Position numbers and translations under genes: made by a program. A model generated the notes under the pieces. The model was not told the DNA's origin. It saw only the letters and a list, made by a program, of their open reading frames with translations, and ran no database searches. A stretch of 64,000 nt of DNA from Roseateles_C aquae (lineage in GTDB: Bacteria; Pseudomonadota; Gammaproteobacteria; Burkholderiales; Burkholderiaceae_C), in NCBI RefSeq assembly GCF_032337115.1, contig NZ_JAVXZY010000003.1, positions 124,001-188,000 of the forward strand. The letters are read 5' to 3'. Below, in pieces: positions 7,518-15,968 of the stretch; within the stretch, counting starts at the first letter, position 1, and the number at the start of each line of letters is the position of its first letter.

Positions 7518-8348
7518 ATGTCGCCCGTCTTTCATTTCGCGCCGCCCTCGCCAGCGCTGCGCGGCTGGGTGCGGCAGCACCAGGTGATCCGGCTGCGCTT
7601 TGCCGGCGGGCTGGCGGTTCCCGTCAAGCCCTACTGGCCCCGGCCTGCCGCGGCGCTGGCCTTCTACCTGCGTGATCCCGAGCAGGTGAGCCTGCTGCCT
7701 GGTGCGCCGCAGCGCTGCAAGCCGCGTGCCGCCCTCATCGGTCAGCCCACGGTGGCCACGCTGCGCCAGGGCGGGCTGGATTTCTCGGTGTACCAGATCG
7801 AGTTCGAGCCTGGCGCGCTTTACCGCCTCACCGGGCTGCCGCTGGATTCGCTGACCGACGAGTGGCTGGACGCCGAGGCGCTGTTCCCGCCGAGCTTTCG
7901 CCAGTTGGTCGACAGGCTGGCCCAGCATGAGGAGCCCGAGCCGCTGATCGCTCATGTCGAGGCCTGGCTCTTGCCTTTGCTGAGCAGCGCGCGCAAGCCG
8001 CTGGCGGCGGCGGATGTCGTGGCCCGGCAGCTGCTGCGCGGAGAGGGCGGCGGGCTGGATGCGCTCGCGCTGGCCCACGGGCTGGACGTGCGCCAGCTGC
8101 GCCGGCAATTTGCCGCGCGCATGGGCGTGAGCCCGCGGCTGTTCGGCCGCGTCGCGCGTTTTGACCGCATGGTGCGCCTGGCCAATCTCGCGCCGCAGGC
8201 ACGCTGGCTGGACCTGGCGCTGGATGCTGGCTATCACGATCACCAGCATCTGGCGCGTGACTTCCGCGATTTCACCCGCATGTCGCCCTCGGAGTTTCGG
8301 CAGCTGGAACTGCGGGCCCCCGAGCGGCAGTTCGGCTTCCGCGAGTGA
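7518..8348 (+). CDS. AraC-family transcriptional regulator
   Basis: A 276-residue regulator. The N-terminal ~165 residues form a variable ligand-binding or AraC-like "DUF6597"-type domain. The C-terminal ~100 residues form the double helix-turn-helix: LDALALAHGLDVRQLRRQFAARMGVSPRLF is the first helix-turn-helix, and LDLALDAGYHDHQHLARDFRDFTRMSPSEFR is the second, with the family's typical GY.D..HL.R.F..... SP.EFR. The ATG at 7518 follows the 9-bp repeat block; no strong ribosome-binding site is seen. It probably controls nearby genes such as the cupin upstream, but this is context only. Confidence 0.9.
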   Translation: MSPVFHFAPPSPALRGWVRQHQVIRLRFAGGLAVPVKPYWPRPAAALAFYLRDPEQVSLLPGAPQRCKPRAALIGQPTVATLRQGGLDFSVYQIEFEPGALYRLTGLPLDSLTDEWLDAEALFPPSFRQLVDRLAQHEEPEPLIAHVEAWLLPLLSSARKPLAAADVVARQLLRGEGGGLDALALAHGLDVRQLRRQFAARMGVSPRLFGRVARFDRMVRLANLAPQARWLDLALDAGYHDHQHLARDFRDFTRMSPSEFRQLELRAPERQFGFRE

Positions 8349-8576
8349 GCGGCGCGCGGGCCTGGCGAGGCGGCTGAGCCAGAGGCCGCAGCGCTCGCCA
8401 TCGGCCTTCCCACGCGTGCGTTTGCGCACAGACCCGCTACCCCGCGCCGCCTAAGGTTCGCGCAGTGCCAGCGAGCCATCAGGCCTGCTGGCCATCTCAC
8501 CGGGGTACTAGCGCTTGCAAGCTCGATGAACGGCTGCGTGCATGGCCCCGCTTCCATCCAAGAGCAAGGAATGACT

Positions 8577-8987
8577 ATGCAAGCCAATTACGTGACCCGC
8601 GACAACTTTGGCATGTATGCCAACAGCGCTTCAGGCCCTGGCCCTTCACTGATGGGTGCCGATACCCTGATGGGCAACGACGTCTACAACAAGAGCGGCG
8701 AGGATCTGGGCGACATCAAGGAGCTGATGATCGACATGGCCTCCGGCAAGGTGGCTTATGCGGTTCTGTCCTTCGGCGGCCTGCTGGGCATGGGCGAAAA
8801 GCTGTTCGCCGTGCCCTGGGCGGCGCTGGCGCTGGATACCGAGCACAAGCGCTTCACGCTCAATGTCGCAAAAGACGATCTGCGCGACGCGCCGGGTTTT
8901 GACAAGGACCACTGGCCGACGATGTCTGACAGGACCTGGGCCAGTGGCGTGCACAAGTTCTACGGCACGGCCTACGCGGCTGACTGA
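8577..8987 (+). CDS. PRC-barrel domain protein
   Basis: A 136-residue soluble protein with one PRC-barrel: GADTLMGNDVYNKSGEDLGDIKELMIDMASGKVAYAVLSFGG is the classic core, followed by FAVPWAALALD. Such domains bind proteins or RNA, and stand-alone copies occur in stress-induced genes of Proteobacteria. Two ATGs are possible. The one at 8577 has AAGGA at an optimal distance, while that at 8571 directly abuts it, so 8577 is preferred. It is followed after 48 bp by a CsbD gene, a frequent pairing. Confidence 0.9.
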   Translation: MQANYVTRDNFGMYANSASGPGPSLMGADTLMGNDVYNKSGEDLGDIKELMIDMASGKVAYAVLSFGGLLGMGEKLFAVPWAALALDTEHKRFTLNVAKDDLRDAPGFDKDHWPTMSDRTWASGVHKFYGTAYAAD

Positions 8988-9035
8988 GCCTCGGCGCTGC
9001 CAGCCCTCTCAACCTCAACGCAAACAGGTGAAGCC

Positions 9036-9218
9036 ATGAACAAGGATCAAGTCAAGGGCACGCTGAAGCAAGCCGCCGGCAAGGTGCAGGAGACCACCGG
9101 CAAGGTGATCGGCAGCACGGATCAGCAAACCAAGGGCATCAAGAGGCAGGTGCAAGGCCGGGTGCAGAAGACGGTGGGCGACGTCAAGCAGGTGGTCAAG
9201 GACGCCAGCAAGGGCTAG
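9036..9218 (+). CDS. CsbD-family stress protein
   Basis: A 60-residue, Lys- and Gln-rich helical protein beginning MNKDQVKGTLKQAAGKVQE, the CsbD/YjbJ signature (DQVKG..K...GK.....GK..G). Members are small abundant general-stress proteins; their biochemical role is not established. AGGTGAAG lies just upstream of the ATG. It probably shares a transcript with the PRC-barrel gene upstream. A block of 9-bp repeats follows its stop codon. Confidence 0.9.
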   Translation: MNKDQVKGTLKQAAGKVQETTGKVIGSTDQQTKGIKRQVQGRVQKTVGDVKQVVKDASKG

Positions 9219-9223
9219 TGCAG

Positions 9224-9259
9224 CCTTCGCAGCGCTTGCAGCCTTTGCAGAATTTGCAG
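9224..9259. repeat. Four imperfect 9-bp tandem repeats after csbD-like gene
   Basis: CCTTCGCAG, CGCTTGCAG, CCTTTGCAG and AATTTGCAG lie in tandem, sharing a TTYGCAG or TTTGCAG core. The block starts 5 bp past the stop codon. No hairpin or T-run is seen, so this is not an obvious terminator. Confidence 0.6.
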
Positions 9260-9338
9260 CATTCGCTGTGCCGCTGCGAAGAAGCGCACGCCGGGGTGGC
9301 CGCAGGATGGGCCGCCTCGGCTTTTCGCCAGGCGCAGA

Positions 9339-10079
9339 TCAAGCCAGTTCTGCCTCGCGCTGCTGGGCGGCCCTGGACCTCAGCCGGGCGTAGGCCTGCT
9401 CAAGCACCTCGTAGCATTCGCAGCTCTGCGTCTTCAGGCGCTGTCTGTCCAGCACGCGAATACAGCCGCGACGGTAGCTGATCACGCCGTCCTTCTGCAG
9501 CTGCAGCGCGGCGACGGTCACGCCTTCGCGGCGCACGCCCAGCATCACGGCAATGCGCTCCTGCGTGACGCGCATTTCATCGCCGGCCTGCCGGTCCAGA
9601 TGCTCGAGCAGCCAGCGGCACAGCTGTGGCGCCAGTGCATGGTGGCGGTGGCAGGCCGAGGTTTGCGCCATCTGTGTGAACAGCACCTGCGTGTAGCGCA
9701 GCAGCTGCTGCATCGCCGGCTCAACGTCCCGGGCCAGGCGAGCGATGTCGGCGGCCTTCATCCGCCAGGCCAGGCCGGCGCGCTGCACCACGGCATTGCT
9801 CAAGGCCTTGCCACCGCCCATGAAGGCACACACGCCGGCAATGCCCTCGCGCCCGACCACGGCGACTTCGATGCAGGCGCCGTCCTGCATCGGTGACACC
9901 AGGGAGATCACCGCGGTGACCGGAAAGTAGACGTGGCTGAGCTCGACGCCCGCCTCATACAGGGTGCTGCCCGCAGTCAGCACAACGCTCTCGAGCTGCG
10001 CTCGCAGCGCCGCAGCGACGTCGCCGGGCAAGGCGGCCAGCAGCTCGTTGTTCAGCAAAGACGGGTGCTCAGCGCACAT
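9339..10079 (-). CDS. Crp/Fnr-family transcriptional regulator
   Basis: A 246-residue regulator with a cyclic-nucleotide-binding-like beta-barrel at residues ~15-130 (including VVGREGIAGVCAFMGG) and a winged helix-turn-helix at ~155-220 (MRVTQERIAVMLGVRREGVTVAALQLQKDGVISYRRGCIRVLD). There is no N-terminal Fe-S cysteine cluster as in Fnr. The ending QSCECYEVLEQAYARL is typical of Burkholderiales members of unknown ligand. ATG 10079 has GAGGAGG 8 bp upstream. It lies next to a second Crp/Fnr gene on the same strand, and both sit beside stress genes. Confidence 0.9.
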   Translation of the reverse strand: MCAEHPSLLNNELLAALPGDVAAALRAQLESVVLTAGSTLYEAGVELSHVYFPVTAVISLVSPMQDGACIEVAVVGREGIAGVCAFMGGGKALSNAVVQRAGLAWRMKAADIARLARDVEPAMQQLLRYTQVLFTQMAQTSACHRHHALAPQLCRWLLEHLDRQAGDEMRVTQERIAVMLGVRREGVTVAALQLQKDGVISYRRGCIRVLDRQRLKTQSCECYEVLEQAYARLRSRAAQQREAELA

Positions 10080-10190
10080 GGAATGCCTCCTCGTGGATGA
10101 CCCGGAGGTCGACCGGAGGCAATTTAGGGCTACGGGGCGCGAGTCACTACGTCGAAAGACACAGGGGCAGCCCCACGCTGTCAGCACCGA

Positions 10191-11018
10191 TCAGACCAGC
10201 GGGCGTGGCGCCGGCCGGCCATCGCCGTAGAGGTCGGCCAGGCGCGCCATCGACTTGAGGTCGCGCAGATACAGCCGCCCATTGCTGATCTGGTGCAGCC
10301 CGCGCCGCTCCAGCTTGCGCAGGGTCTTGTTGGTGTGCACCAGCGAAAGCCCCAGGCCATCGGCAATATGCTGCTGGGTCAGCGGGAAGGCGATGCCATC
10401 GGCCCCCGCGTCGGGCTGCAGCGCGGCGGCCCGCTTGAACAGCAGAATCAGCAGCGACGCGATGCGCTCCTCGGCGCTGCGGCGCCCGACCGAGAGCAGC
10501 GTGTCGTCGACCATGGACTCTTCGTGGGCCGTCAGCCAGGTGATGTTGAATCCCATCATCGGGCTTTGCCGGTGCAGCTCCCACAGCGCATCGCGATGGA
10601 AGACGCAGAACTGTGCGTCGGTCAGCGTCTCGACGCCGTGGGCGGCCGCATCGCCCATCTTCTGCTGCACGCCGATGAAATCTCCTGCCAGCAGAAAGCT
10701 GAGGATCTGCCGCCGTCCGTCGCTGAGCGTCTTGTAGCGAAAGGCCCAGCCTTGAAGCAGGGTGTAGAGCGGCGCATCGGTCTGCCCCTCATGGATCAGC
10801 GCCTCGCCAGCGGCCAGGCGGCGCTCCCGCCGCTTGAGCGACTGCACCAGGGCAAGCTCCTCGCCGCTGGGCTCGATGAACAGCGGCAGCGCGCGCAGCG
10901 GGCAGTTGCGGCAGGCCGTATCGCCATCGTTGGCCGCTCGCGACGCGGCTGCAGGCACTTGTTCAGGTGCGTCGTCAGTCGCGGGTGTTGAGGCGTCCAT
11001 CGGCCCAGTGTCGTGCAT
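10191..11018 (-). CDS. Crp/Fnr-family transcriptional regulator, second copy
   Basis: A 275-residue regulator. A hydrophilic N-terminus ends in ACRNCPLRALPLF, a short Cys-xx-Cys reminiscent of Fnr-type proteins but lacking the full four-Cys cluster. A sensor barrel follows (GWAFRYKTLSDGRRQILSFLLAGDFIG), then a helix-turn-helix near the C-terminus (FPLTQQHIADGLGLSLVHTNKTLRKLERRGL). This resembles the C..CPL-bearing group seen in Burkholderiales and Rhizobiales (NnrR/FnrN-like, but different). The start is ATG 11018; ATG 11000 is also possible. The gene is 111 bp upstream of the other Crp/Fnr gene. Confidence 0.9.
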   Translation of the reverse strand: MHDTGPMDASTPATDDAPEQVPAAASRAANDGDTACRNCPLRALPLFIEPSGEELALVQSLKRRERRLAAGEALIHEGQTDAPLYTLLQGWAFRYKTLSDGRRQILSFLLAGDFIGVQQKMGDAAAHGVETLTDAQFCVFHRDALWELHRQSPMMGFNITWLTAHEESMVDDTLLSVGRRSAEERIASLLILLFKRAAALQPDAGADGIAFPLTQQHIADGLGLSLVHTNKTLRKLERRGLHQISNGRLYLRDLKSMARLADLYGDGRPAPRPLV

Positions 11019-11216
11019 CTGGGCTTTGAGGGGTGGACCTTTACTGCGCGGCCTGGCACGCCCGGTTTCAATTTGCAGGGCAAGCAGGAAACGTGTTATG
11101 TCATGCTGAATTCTTAGGCTGGATGGACCTTGCTTGAATTGAAGAATCGTCGGCCCGCGCTGACATTTGCAGATATTTCCTCACCGGCCGCTCAGGCCAG
11201 CCCCTGTTCTGGGGAA

Positions 11217-12170
11217 TCAGGCTGCGATGCGCAGCGACACGCCTTCGCGCAGGTCTTGCACCGCGGCACGGGTCCAGGGCGGGGCAAAGCTCTCGATGAA
11301 GGAATAGGCGTAGTCGCGCAGAAAGGCATCGCGACGCAGCGCCAGCCGGGTCAAGTTGTCGGCGAACAGATGGCGGGCATCGAGCGCCGCGAGCTGGCGG
11401 TCGCGTTGCTCGTCGTAGGCGATGGCGGCGACGATGCCGATGCCAAGGCCGAGCTCGACATAGGTCTTGATCACGTCGGCATCCATGGCGGCCAGCACCA
11501 CATTCAACGGCACGTTGGCGGCCTTGAAGGCGGCGTCGATGTGCGAGCGGCCGGTGTAGCCAGATTCGTAGGTGACGATGGCGTAGGCCGACAGCGCGTC
11601 CAGCGTCAGCGGCTCGCCCTGGCGCACCACCTCGGCCAGCGGGTGATTGACCGGCGTGAGCACGGTGTGGGTCCAGCGATAGCAGGGAAGGGCCAGCAGT
11701 TCGTCGTACTGCGCCAGCGCTTCGGTGGCGATGCCGATATCAGCCTCGCCGTCGAGCAGCAGCTGGGCGACCTGCTGCGGCGAGCCCTGTTGCAGGTGGA
11801 ACTCGACATCGGGGTGGCTCAAGCGGAAGTCGCGCACCACCGGCGGTAGCGCATAGCGGGCCTGGCTGTGGGTGGCGGCGATGCGCAGCACGCCGCGGTC
11901 GGCGCGGGCGAAGTCGTCGCCGGCACGGCGCAGATTGTCGGCCTCCAGCAGCAGGCGCTCGACGATGGGCAGCACCGTGCGGCCCGGCTCGGTCAGGCCG
12001 GTCAGGCGCTTGCCGGCACGCACAAAGATCTCGATGCCGAGTTCATCTTCGAGCTCGCGGATCTGGCGGCTGACGCCGGGTTGCGAGGTGTGCAGGGCGG
12101 CAGCGACCTCGGTCAGGTTGAAGCCGCGACGCTGCGCCTCGCGGACGGAGCGGAGTTGCTGGAAGTTCAT
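11217..12170 (-). CDS. CysB/Cbl-type LysR regulator
   Basis: A 317-residue LysR-type regulator. The helix-turn-helix is near residues 17-40 (NLTEVAAALHTSQPGVSRQIRELEDELG), after MNFQQLRSVREAQRRG, a start characteristic of CysB and Cbl proteins. The inducer domain also matches CysB (THSQARYALPPVV, GLGIGIVAAIAYD). CysB proteins activate sulphate assimilation with N-acetylserine as inducer; here it may be CysB or a paralogue. No cys genes are nearby. AGGA lies 7 bp upstream of the ATG, within an AT-rich stretch (about 12180-12235) that probably holds its promoter. Confidence 0.9.
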   Translation of the reverse strand: MNFQQLRSVREAQRRGFNLTEVAAALHTSQPGVSRQIRELEDELGIEIFVRAGKRLTGLTEPGRTVLPIVERLLLEADNLRRAGDDFARADRGVLRIAATHSQARYALPPVVRDFRLSHPDVEFHLQQGSPQQVAQLLLDGEADIGIATEALAQYDELLALPCYRWTHTVLTPVNHPLAEVVRQGEPLTLDALSAYAIVTYESGYTGRSHIDAAFKAANVPLNVVLAAMDADVIKTYVELGLGIGIVAAIAYDEQRDRQLAALDARHLFADNLTRLALRRDAFLRDYAYSFIESFAPPWTRAAVQDLREGVSLRIAA

Positions 12171-12457
12171 CGATCATCCTGTCCTTATTTGTTTTTCATT
12201 CTTGCCGCTGCCACGGCAACTGTCCTCCAAGAAAAAGTGCATTCGATATTCGCTGCGCTGCGAATGAGCATTGCCTCTGGCCGGCATTGCCGCAGCCAAG
12301 GAGGTGAGCCCCCTTCCAGCGTGAATGAGCGTCGCCATGCGGGCGCATTTGCAACGGCCTGATCCAGTGCGCCGTGCCAGCGCAGAGTGATGCTCGCCAT
12401 GAGCGGGGGCGGATGCCTTGCGGGACAATCGGCCGCTGTCTTCAACGCCCTGGTTCA

Positions 12458-13447
12458 ATGCCTGCCGCCCATCTCGCCCCCTTGTTCGATGCCATCGCCC
12501 GCCTGCAAGCCGGTGAAGACGTCGGCCGGTTGTTCCATGGCCGCGGCGGCCTGTATCCGGGCTGCGAGCATCTGGCGCTCGATGTCTTTCCGCCGGTCGT
12601 TATGCTGACCAGCTTCGAGCCGCTGGACGAGGCGCTGCTGGCCGAGATCGGCGTGGCGCTGCAGGCGCGCTGGCAGGGGCTGGCGCAGGCACAGCCGCTC
12701 AGCTGGGTCTACCAGTGCCGGCACGAGGGCCAGAGCGAGACGCGGCTGATGGCCGGCGCGGTGCCCGAGCCGCACTGGGTGCAGGAAGACGGTGCGCGCT
12801 ACCAGGTGCATCTGCTGCGCGGTCAGAACCACGGCCTGTTTCTGGACATGGCCGCGGGCCGGCGCTGGGTGCGGGCACAGGCCCAGGCCCAGCCCGGCAT
12901 CAAGGTGCTGAACCTGTTCGCCTACACCTGTGCCTTCTCGGTGGCGGCGCTGCGCGGCGGCGCCAGCCAGGTGGTCAATCTGGACATGGCCAGTGGTGCC
13001 TTGAGCATAGGCCGGCGCAACCACGAGGCGAATGGGGAACACGGACTCAAGGGCGCCAGCTATCTGGCCCACGATCTGTTCACGTCCTGGGGCAAGCTGA
13101 TCCGCGGCGGCCCCTATGAGCTCGTGATCGCCGACCCACCGAGCTACCAGAAGGGCAGCTTCGTCGCCACCAAGGACTATGCGCGGCTGCTGCGCCGCCT
13201 GCCTGAGCTGCTGGCGCCTGGGGGTCAGGTCTTGCTGGCGCTGAACACGCCCAAGCTCACTGAGGCCTTTTTGCGCGAGCAGGTGGCCGAGCACGCGCCC
13301 TCACTGCAATTCATTGAGCGCCTGGCCAACCCGCCGGCCTTTGCCGATGCAGACCCGGATCGGGCGCTGAAGGTGCTGGTCTACCGGGCGGGGCCACAAG
13401 CAGGCGCCGATGGGGAGCCGGCAGTGAACGAGGGGGAAAAGCCATGA
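12458..13447 (+). CDS. Class I SAM-dependent methyltransferase, RlmI/RlmK-like
   Basis: A 330-residue enzyme. The AdoMet motif I is in VLNLFAYTCAFSVAALRGGA, motif II in VNLDMASGALSIGRRN, and the catalytic motif IV is DPPSYQKGSF, as in the RlmI/RlmK group (COG1092), which methylates cytosine or guanine in 23S rRNA. The N-terminus (LFHGRGGLYPGCEHL) differs from the PUA-bearing RlmI, so the exact target is unknown. The start was set at ATG 12458, since the frame upstream lacks family similarity. The stop overlaps the next gene's start in ATGA. Confidence 0.85.
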   Translation: MPAAHLAPLFDAIARLQAGEDVGRLFHGRGGLYPGCEHLALDVFPPVVMLTSFEPLDEALLAEIGVALQARWQGLAQAQPLSWVYQCRHEGQSETRLMAGAVPEPHWVQEDGARYQVHLLRGQNHGLFLDMAAGRRWVRAQAQAQPGIKVLNLFAYTCAFSVAALRGGASQVVNLDMASGALSIGRRNHEANGEHGLKGASYLAHDLFTSWGKLIRGGPYELVIADPPSYQKGSFVATKDYARLLRRLPELLAPGGQVLLALNTPKLTEAFLREQVAEHAPSLQFIERLANPPAFADADPDRALKVLVYRAGPQAGADGEPAVNEGEKP

Positions 13448-13908
13448 TGAAGCGACACGCCGCGGCCCTGGGCCTGATGGCAGCACTGCAAGCCTCAACG
13501 GGCGTGGCGCAGACTTTTGATGGGCGGCGAGGGCCGATCTTCGAGCAGCCCTACGTCAGCCGCATCCAGGCCACGGCCGCTGCAACGCTGCTGGGCGTGG
13601 CGAACGTCGATGAGAGCTTCCTGCCGCTGCATGAGGCGCTGGGCTCGCAGCGCGATACGGCGCTGCCGGCGGGTGTCAGCCGAGAGGGCGAGCGGCTGGT
13701 GCTGACTGCTCCCGGCCGCGCGCCACTGCGCCTGAACGACTTCGTCTATCGCGGCAAGGACGACGCCGGCGATTCACAGCGCTTTCATTACCTGAAGACG
13801 CTCGCCCGCCATCACCTGCTGGTGGTCGAATTCAGCCACGACCGGCCTTGCTTCATGCTCGTCGATCGGCAGACGCTGAAGGCCTTTTTCGTCGACTACG
13901 GGGGCTGA
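13444..13908 (+). CDS. Exported protein of unknown function
   Basis: A 154-residue protein with a signal peptide (MMKRHAAALGLMAALQASTGVAQ, probable cleavage after GVAQ). The mature part contains one Cys and no known motif (LRLNDFVYRGKDDAGDSQRF, LLVVEFSHDRPCFMLVDRQTLK). It overlaps the upstream methyltransferase gene by 4 bp (ATGA at 13444), so the two are translationally coupled. It is likely periplasmic. Function unknown. Confidence 0.75.
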   Translation: MMKRHAAALGLMAALQASTGVAQTFDGRRGPIFEQPYVSRIQATAAATLLGVANVDESFLPLHEALGSQRDTALPAGVSREGERLVLTAPGRAPLRLNDFVYRGKDDAGDSQRFHYLKTLARHHLLVVEFSHDRPCFMLVDRQTLKAFFVDYGG

Positions 13909-13929
13909 GCCACCGCGTGGCGGCCCCGC

Positions 13930-14946
13930 TCAGCCTGGCAACCCGAAGGCCTCCGCCATTGCGCGGTACAGCGGGATGCCGACGATCAGGTTGAAGGGGA
14001 AGGTCACGCCCAGCGACAGGCCCACATAGACCGAGGCCTTGGCCTCCGGCATCGCATGGCGCAGCACCGCCGGCACGGCGATGTAGGAGGCGCTGGCGGC
14101 CAGCACGGCCAGCAGCGTGCCATCGGCCTGCTTGACGCCGGCCAGCCGCGCCAGCGTCAGCGCCAGCAGCGCATGCAGCAGCGGGGCGATCAGTGCGTAG
14201 GCAAACAGGCTGAGCGGCTGCGAGCGCAGGCCGCCGAGCTGGCGGGCTGTCAAGAGACCCATATCGAGCAGGAAGAAGGCCAGCAGGCCCTTGAACAGAT
14301 CGCCGGTGAAGGGCTTCATCGCGGCGGCGCCGCTGCTGCCGGTCAGGAGGCCGATCGCCAAGGCTCCCAGCAGCAGCAGGGTGCCGCCGTCGGTGAAGGC
14401 CTCACGCAGCACCGGGGCCAGTGAGTGGTGCGGCGCGCCGCCGCCCAGCGTGGCGCTGCCGCCGGCGCCGATGCTGACCGTCTGCACGCCGCCGGCGGTC
14501 TGGCGCCGCACCGCATGGGCGGCGGCGATGGCGATGATCAGCGCCGGCGATTCCATCAGCGCCATGGCCGCGGCCATATAGCCGCCGGCCGGCGTGCCGG
14601 CGCTCTCCAGGATGTGGGTGGCGGTCACAAAGGTCACCGCGCTGACGCTGCCGTAGGTGGCGGCCACGGCCCAGGCGTCATGCGGCGCCAGCCGGCGCTT
14701 GAGCCATTGCACATCAAGCAGCGGCACCAGCACGGCCAGCAGCACGGCGCAGGCCAGGGCGGTGGCGATGCTGCTGGAAAAGCCGGTCTGCGCCAGCGCG
14801 AAGCCGCCCTTCAGGCCCAGGGCCATCAGCAGATAGAGCGAGAGAAAGCGCGACAGCGGCGCCGGCACTTCCAGGTTGGATTTGAGCAGCCCGGCAAAAA
14901 CGCCGAGAACGAAGAACAGCAGCGCAGGATCGAGGAGGGTATTCAT
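13930..14946 (-). CDS. SbtA-like sodium-dependent bicarbonate transporter family protein
   Basis: A 338-residue membrane protein with about ten hydrophobic segments, resembling the SbtA/DUF897 family: NTLLDPALLFFVLGVFAGLLKSNLEVP at the start, then SVSAVTFVTATHILES and GGTLLLLGALAIGLLTG. Cyanobacterial SbtA imports bicarbonate with sodium; substrates in heterotrophs are often unknown. ATG 14946 was chosen as the start of the family-conserved N-terminus; longer frames read into the divergent promoter. It is divergent from a LysR regulator 73 bp away, which is likely its regulator. Confidence 0.85.
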   Translation of the reverse strand: MNTLLDPALLFFVLGVFAGLLKSNLEVPAPLSRFLSLYLLMALGLKGGFALAQTGFSSSIATALACAVLLAVLVPLLDVQWLKRRLAPHDAWAVAATYGSVSAVTFVTATHILESAGTPAGGYMAAAMALMESPALIIAIAAAHAVRRQTAGGVQTVSIGAGGSATLGGGAPHHSLAPVLREAFTDGGTLLLLGALAIGLLTGSSGAAAMKPFTGDLFKGLLAFFLLDMGLLTARQLGGLRSQPLSLFAYALIAPLLHALLALTLARLAGVKQADGTLLAVLAASASYIAVPAVLRHAMPEAKASVYVGLSLGVTFPFNLIVGIPLYRAMAEAFGLPG

Positions 14947-14984
14947 GGGCTGCCATGCTAGGCACAATGAGTCTTCAGGAAAAA

Positions 14985-14997
14985 TCGATTGTTTCGA
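14985..14997. promoter_or_regulatory. Candidate LysR-type operator, TCGA-N5-TCGA
   Basis: In the 73-bp gap between the divergent SbtA-like and LysR genes, TCGATTGTTTCGA forms an inverted repeat in an AT-rich stretch. LysR regulators bind T-N11-A palindromes, and this 13-bp element fits that pattern. It lies 39 bp before the SbtA-like start and 23 bp before the LysR start, which suits both autoregulation and control of the transporter. It is a candidate only. Confidence 0.5.
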
Positions 14998-15019
14998 TTG
15001 AAGGCATCGAGGAATCTCT

Positions 15020-15925
15020 ATGCATGCAACTTTTCGCCAGCTGCGTCTGCTGCTGGCGCTGGCCGATACCGGCTCGACCACGGCGGCCGCGCGCGCCTGC
15101 CATGTGACCCAGCCGACGGTCTCCATGCAGCTGAAGGAGCTGGCCGATTCGATCGGCTTGCCGCTGTACGAGCAGGTTGGCCGCCAGCTCTACCTGACCG
15201 AGGCGGGCCAGGCGGTGGCCGATGCGGCGCGGGCGATCGAATCCGAATGGGAAGGGCTGGAGCAGCGCATCGCCGCCTTGAAGGGCATGAGCCAGGGGCG
15301 GCTGCGCGTGGCCATCGCCAGCACGGCCAAGTACTTCATCCCGCGCATGCTGGGCCGCTTCTGCGCCAGCCACCCGGCGGTGGACATCTCGCTGCAGGTG
15401 CTCAATCGCGAGGCCGTGGTCGAGCGCATGCGGCGCAATCTGGACGATCTCTATGTGCTCTCGCAGCCGCCGGAGGACATCCCTCACGAGCGCCGCGAGC
15501 TGCTGGCCAATCCGCTGGTGGTGATCGCCGCCAACGAGCACCCGCTGGCGCGTGCCGGCCGGGTGCGCAGCGCGCAGCTGCAGCGCGAGCCCTTCATCCT
15601 GCGCGAGAAGGGCTCGGGCACACGCATGGCCATCGATGTGCATTTCAAGCAGCTGGGCCTCGCGCCGCGGGTGCGCTTGGAGCTGGGCAGCAATGAGGCG
15701 GTCAAGCAGTCGGTGGCGGCCGGCATGGGCCTGGGCCTGGTTTCGCGCCACGCGCTGGCCGCCAAGCCGGCCGAAGAGGGGCTGGCCGTGCTGCATGCCG
15801 ATCGCTTCCCGGTGGCCTCGTCCTGGTCGGCGCTGTGGCTGCGCGGCAAGCGGCTGTCGCCGCTGGCCGAGGAGTTTCTGCGCCATCTGGAACAGCTGGC
15901 CGATGGCTGGGAGACACACAGCTGA
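15020..15925 (+). CDS. LysR-family regulator, CbbR/CmpR-like
   Basis: A 301-residue regulator. The helix-turn-helix is TTAAARACHVTQPTVSMQLKELADSIG (residues ~19-45); TQPTVSMQLK is typical of CbbR/CmpR members that control carbon-fixation or carbon-uptake genes. The inducer domain contains KGMSQGRLRVAIASTAKYFIPRMLGRF and SNEAVKQSVAAGMGLGLVSRH, both CbbR-like. The divergent gene is an SbtA-like transporter, matching a carbon-uptake theme. No cbb or RuBisCO gene is in the window. Confidence 0.9.
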   Translation: MHATFRQLRLLLALADTGSTTAAARACHVTQPTVSMQLKELADSIGLPLYEQVGRQLYLTEAGQAVADAARAIESEWEGLEQRIAALKGMSQGRLRVAIASTAKYFIPRMLGRFCASHPAVDISLQVLNREAVVERMRRNLDDLYVLSQPPEDIPHERRELLANPLVVIAANEHPLARAGRVRSAQLQREPFILREKGSGTRMAIDVHFKQLGLAPRVRLELGSNEAVKQSVAAGMGLGLVSRHALAAKPAEEGLAVLHADRFPVASSWSALWLRGKRLSPLAEEFLRHLEQLADGWETHS

Positions 15926-15968
15926 TGGGGCTACAGTCGGCCCAGCACGATCATCCCGGAGGGCTTTG

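Noticed and set aside
9339..11018. FNR-box (TTGAT-N4-ATCAA) near the two Crp/Fnr genes
   Set aside because: I looked in the intergenic gaps and saw no good match, so no operator is claimed.
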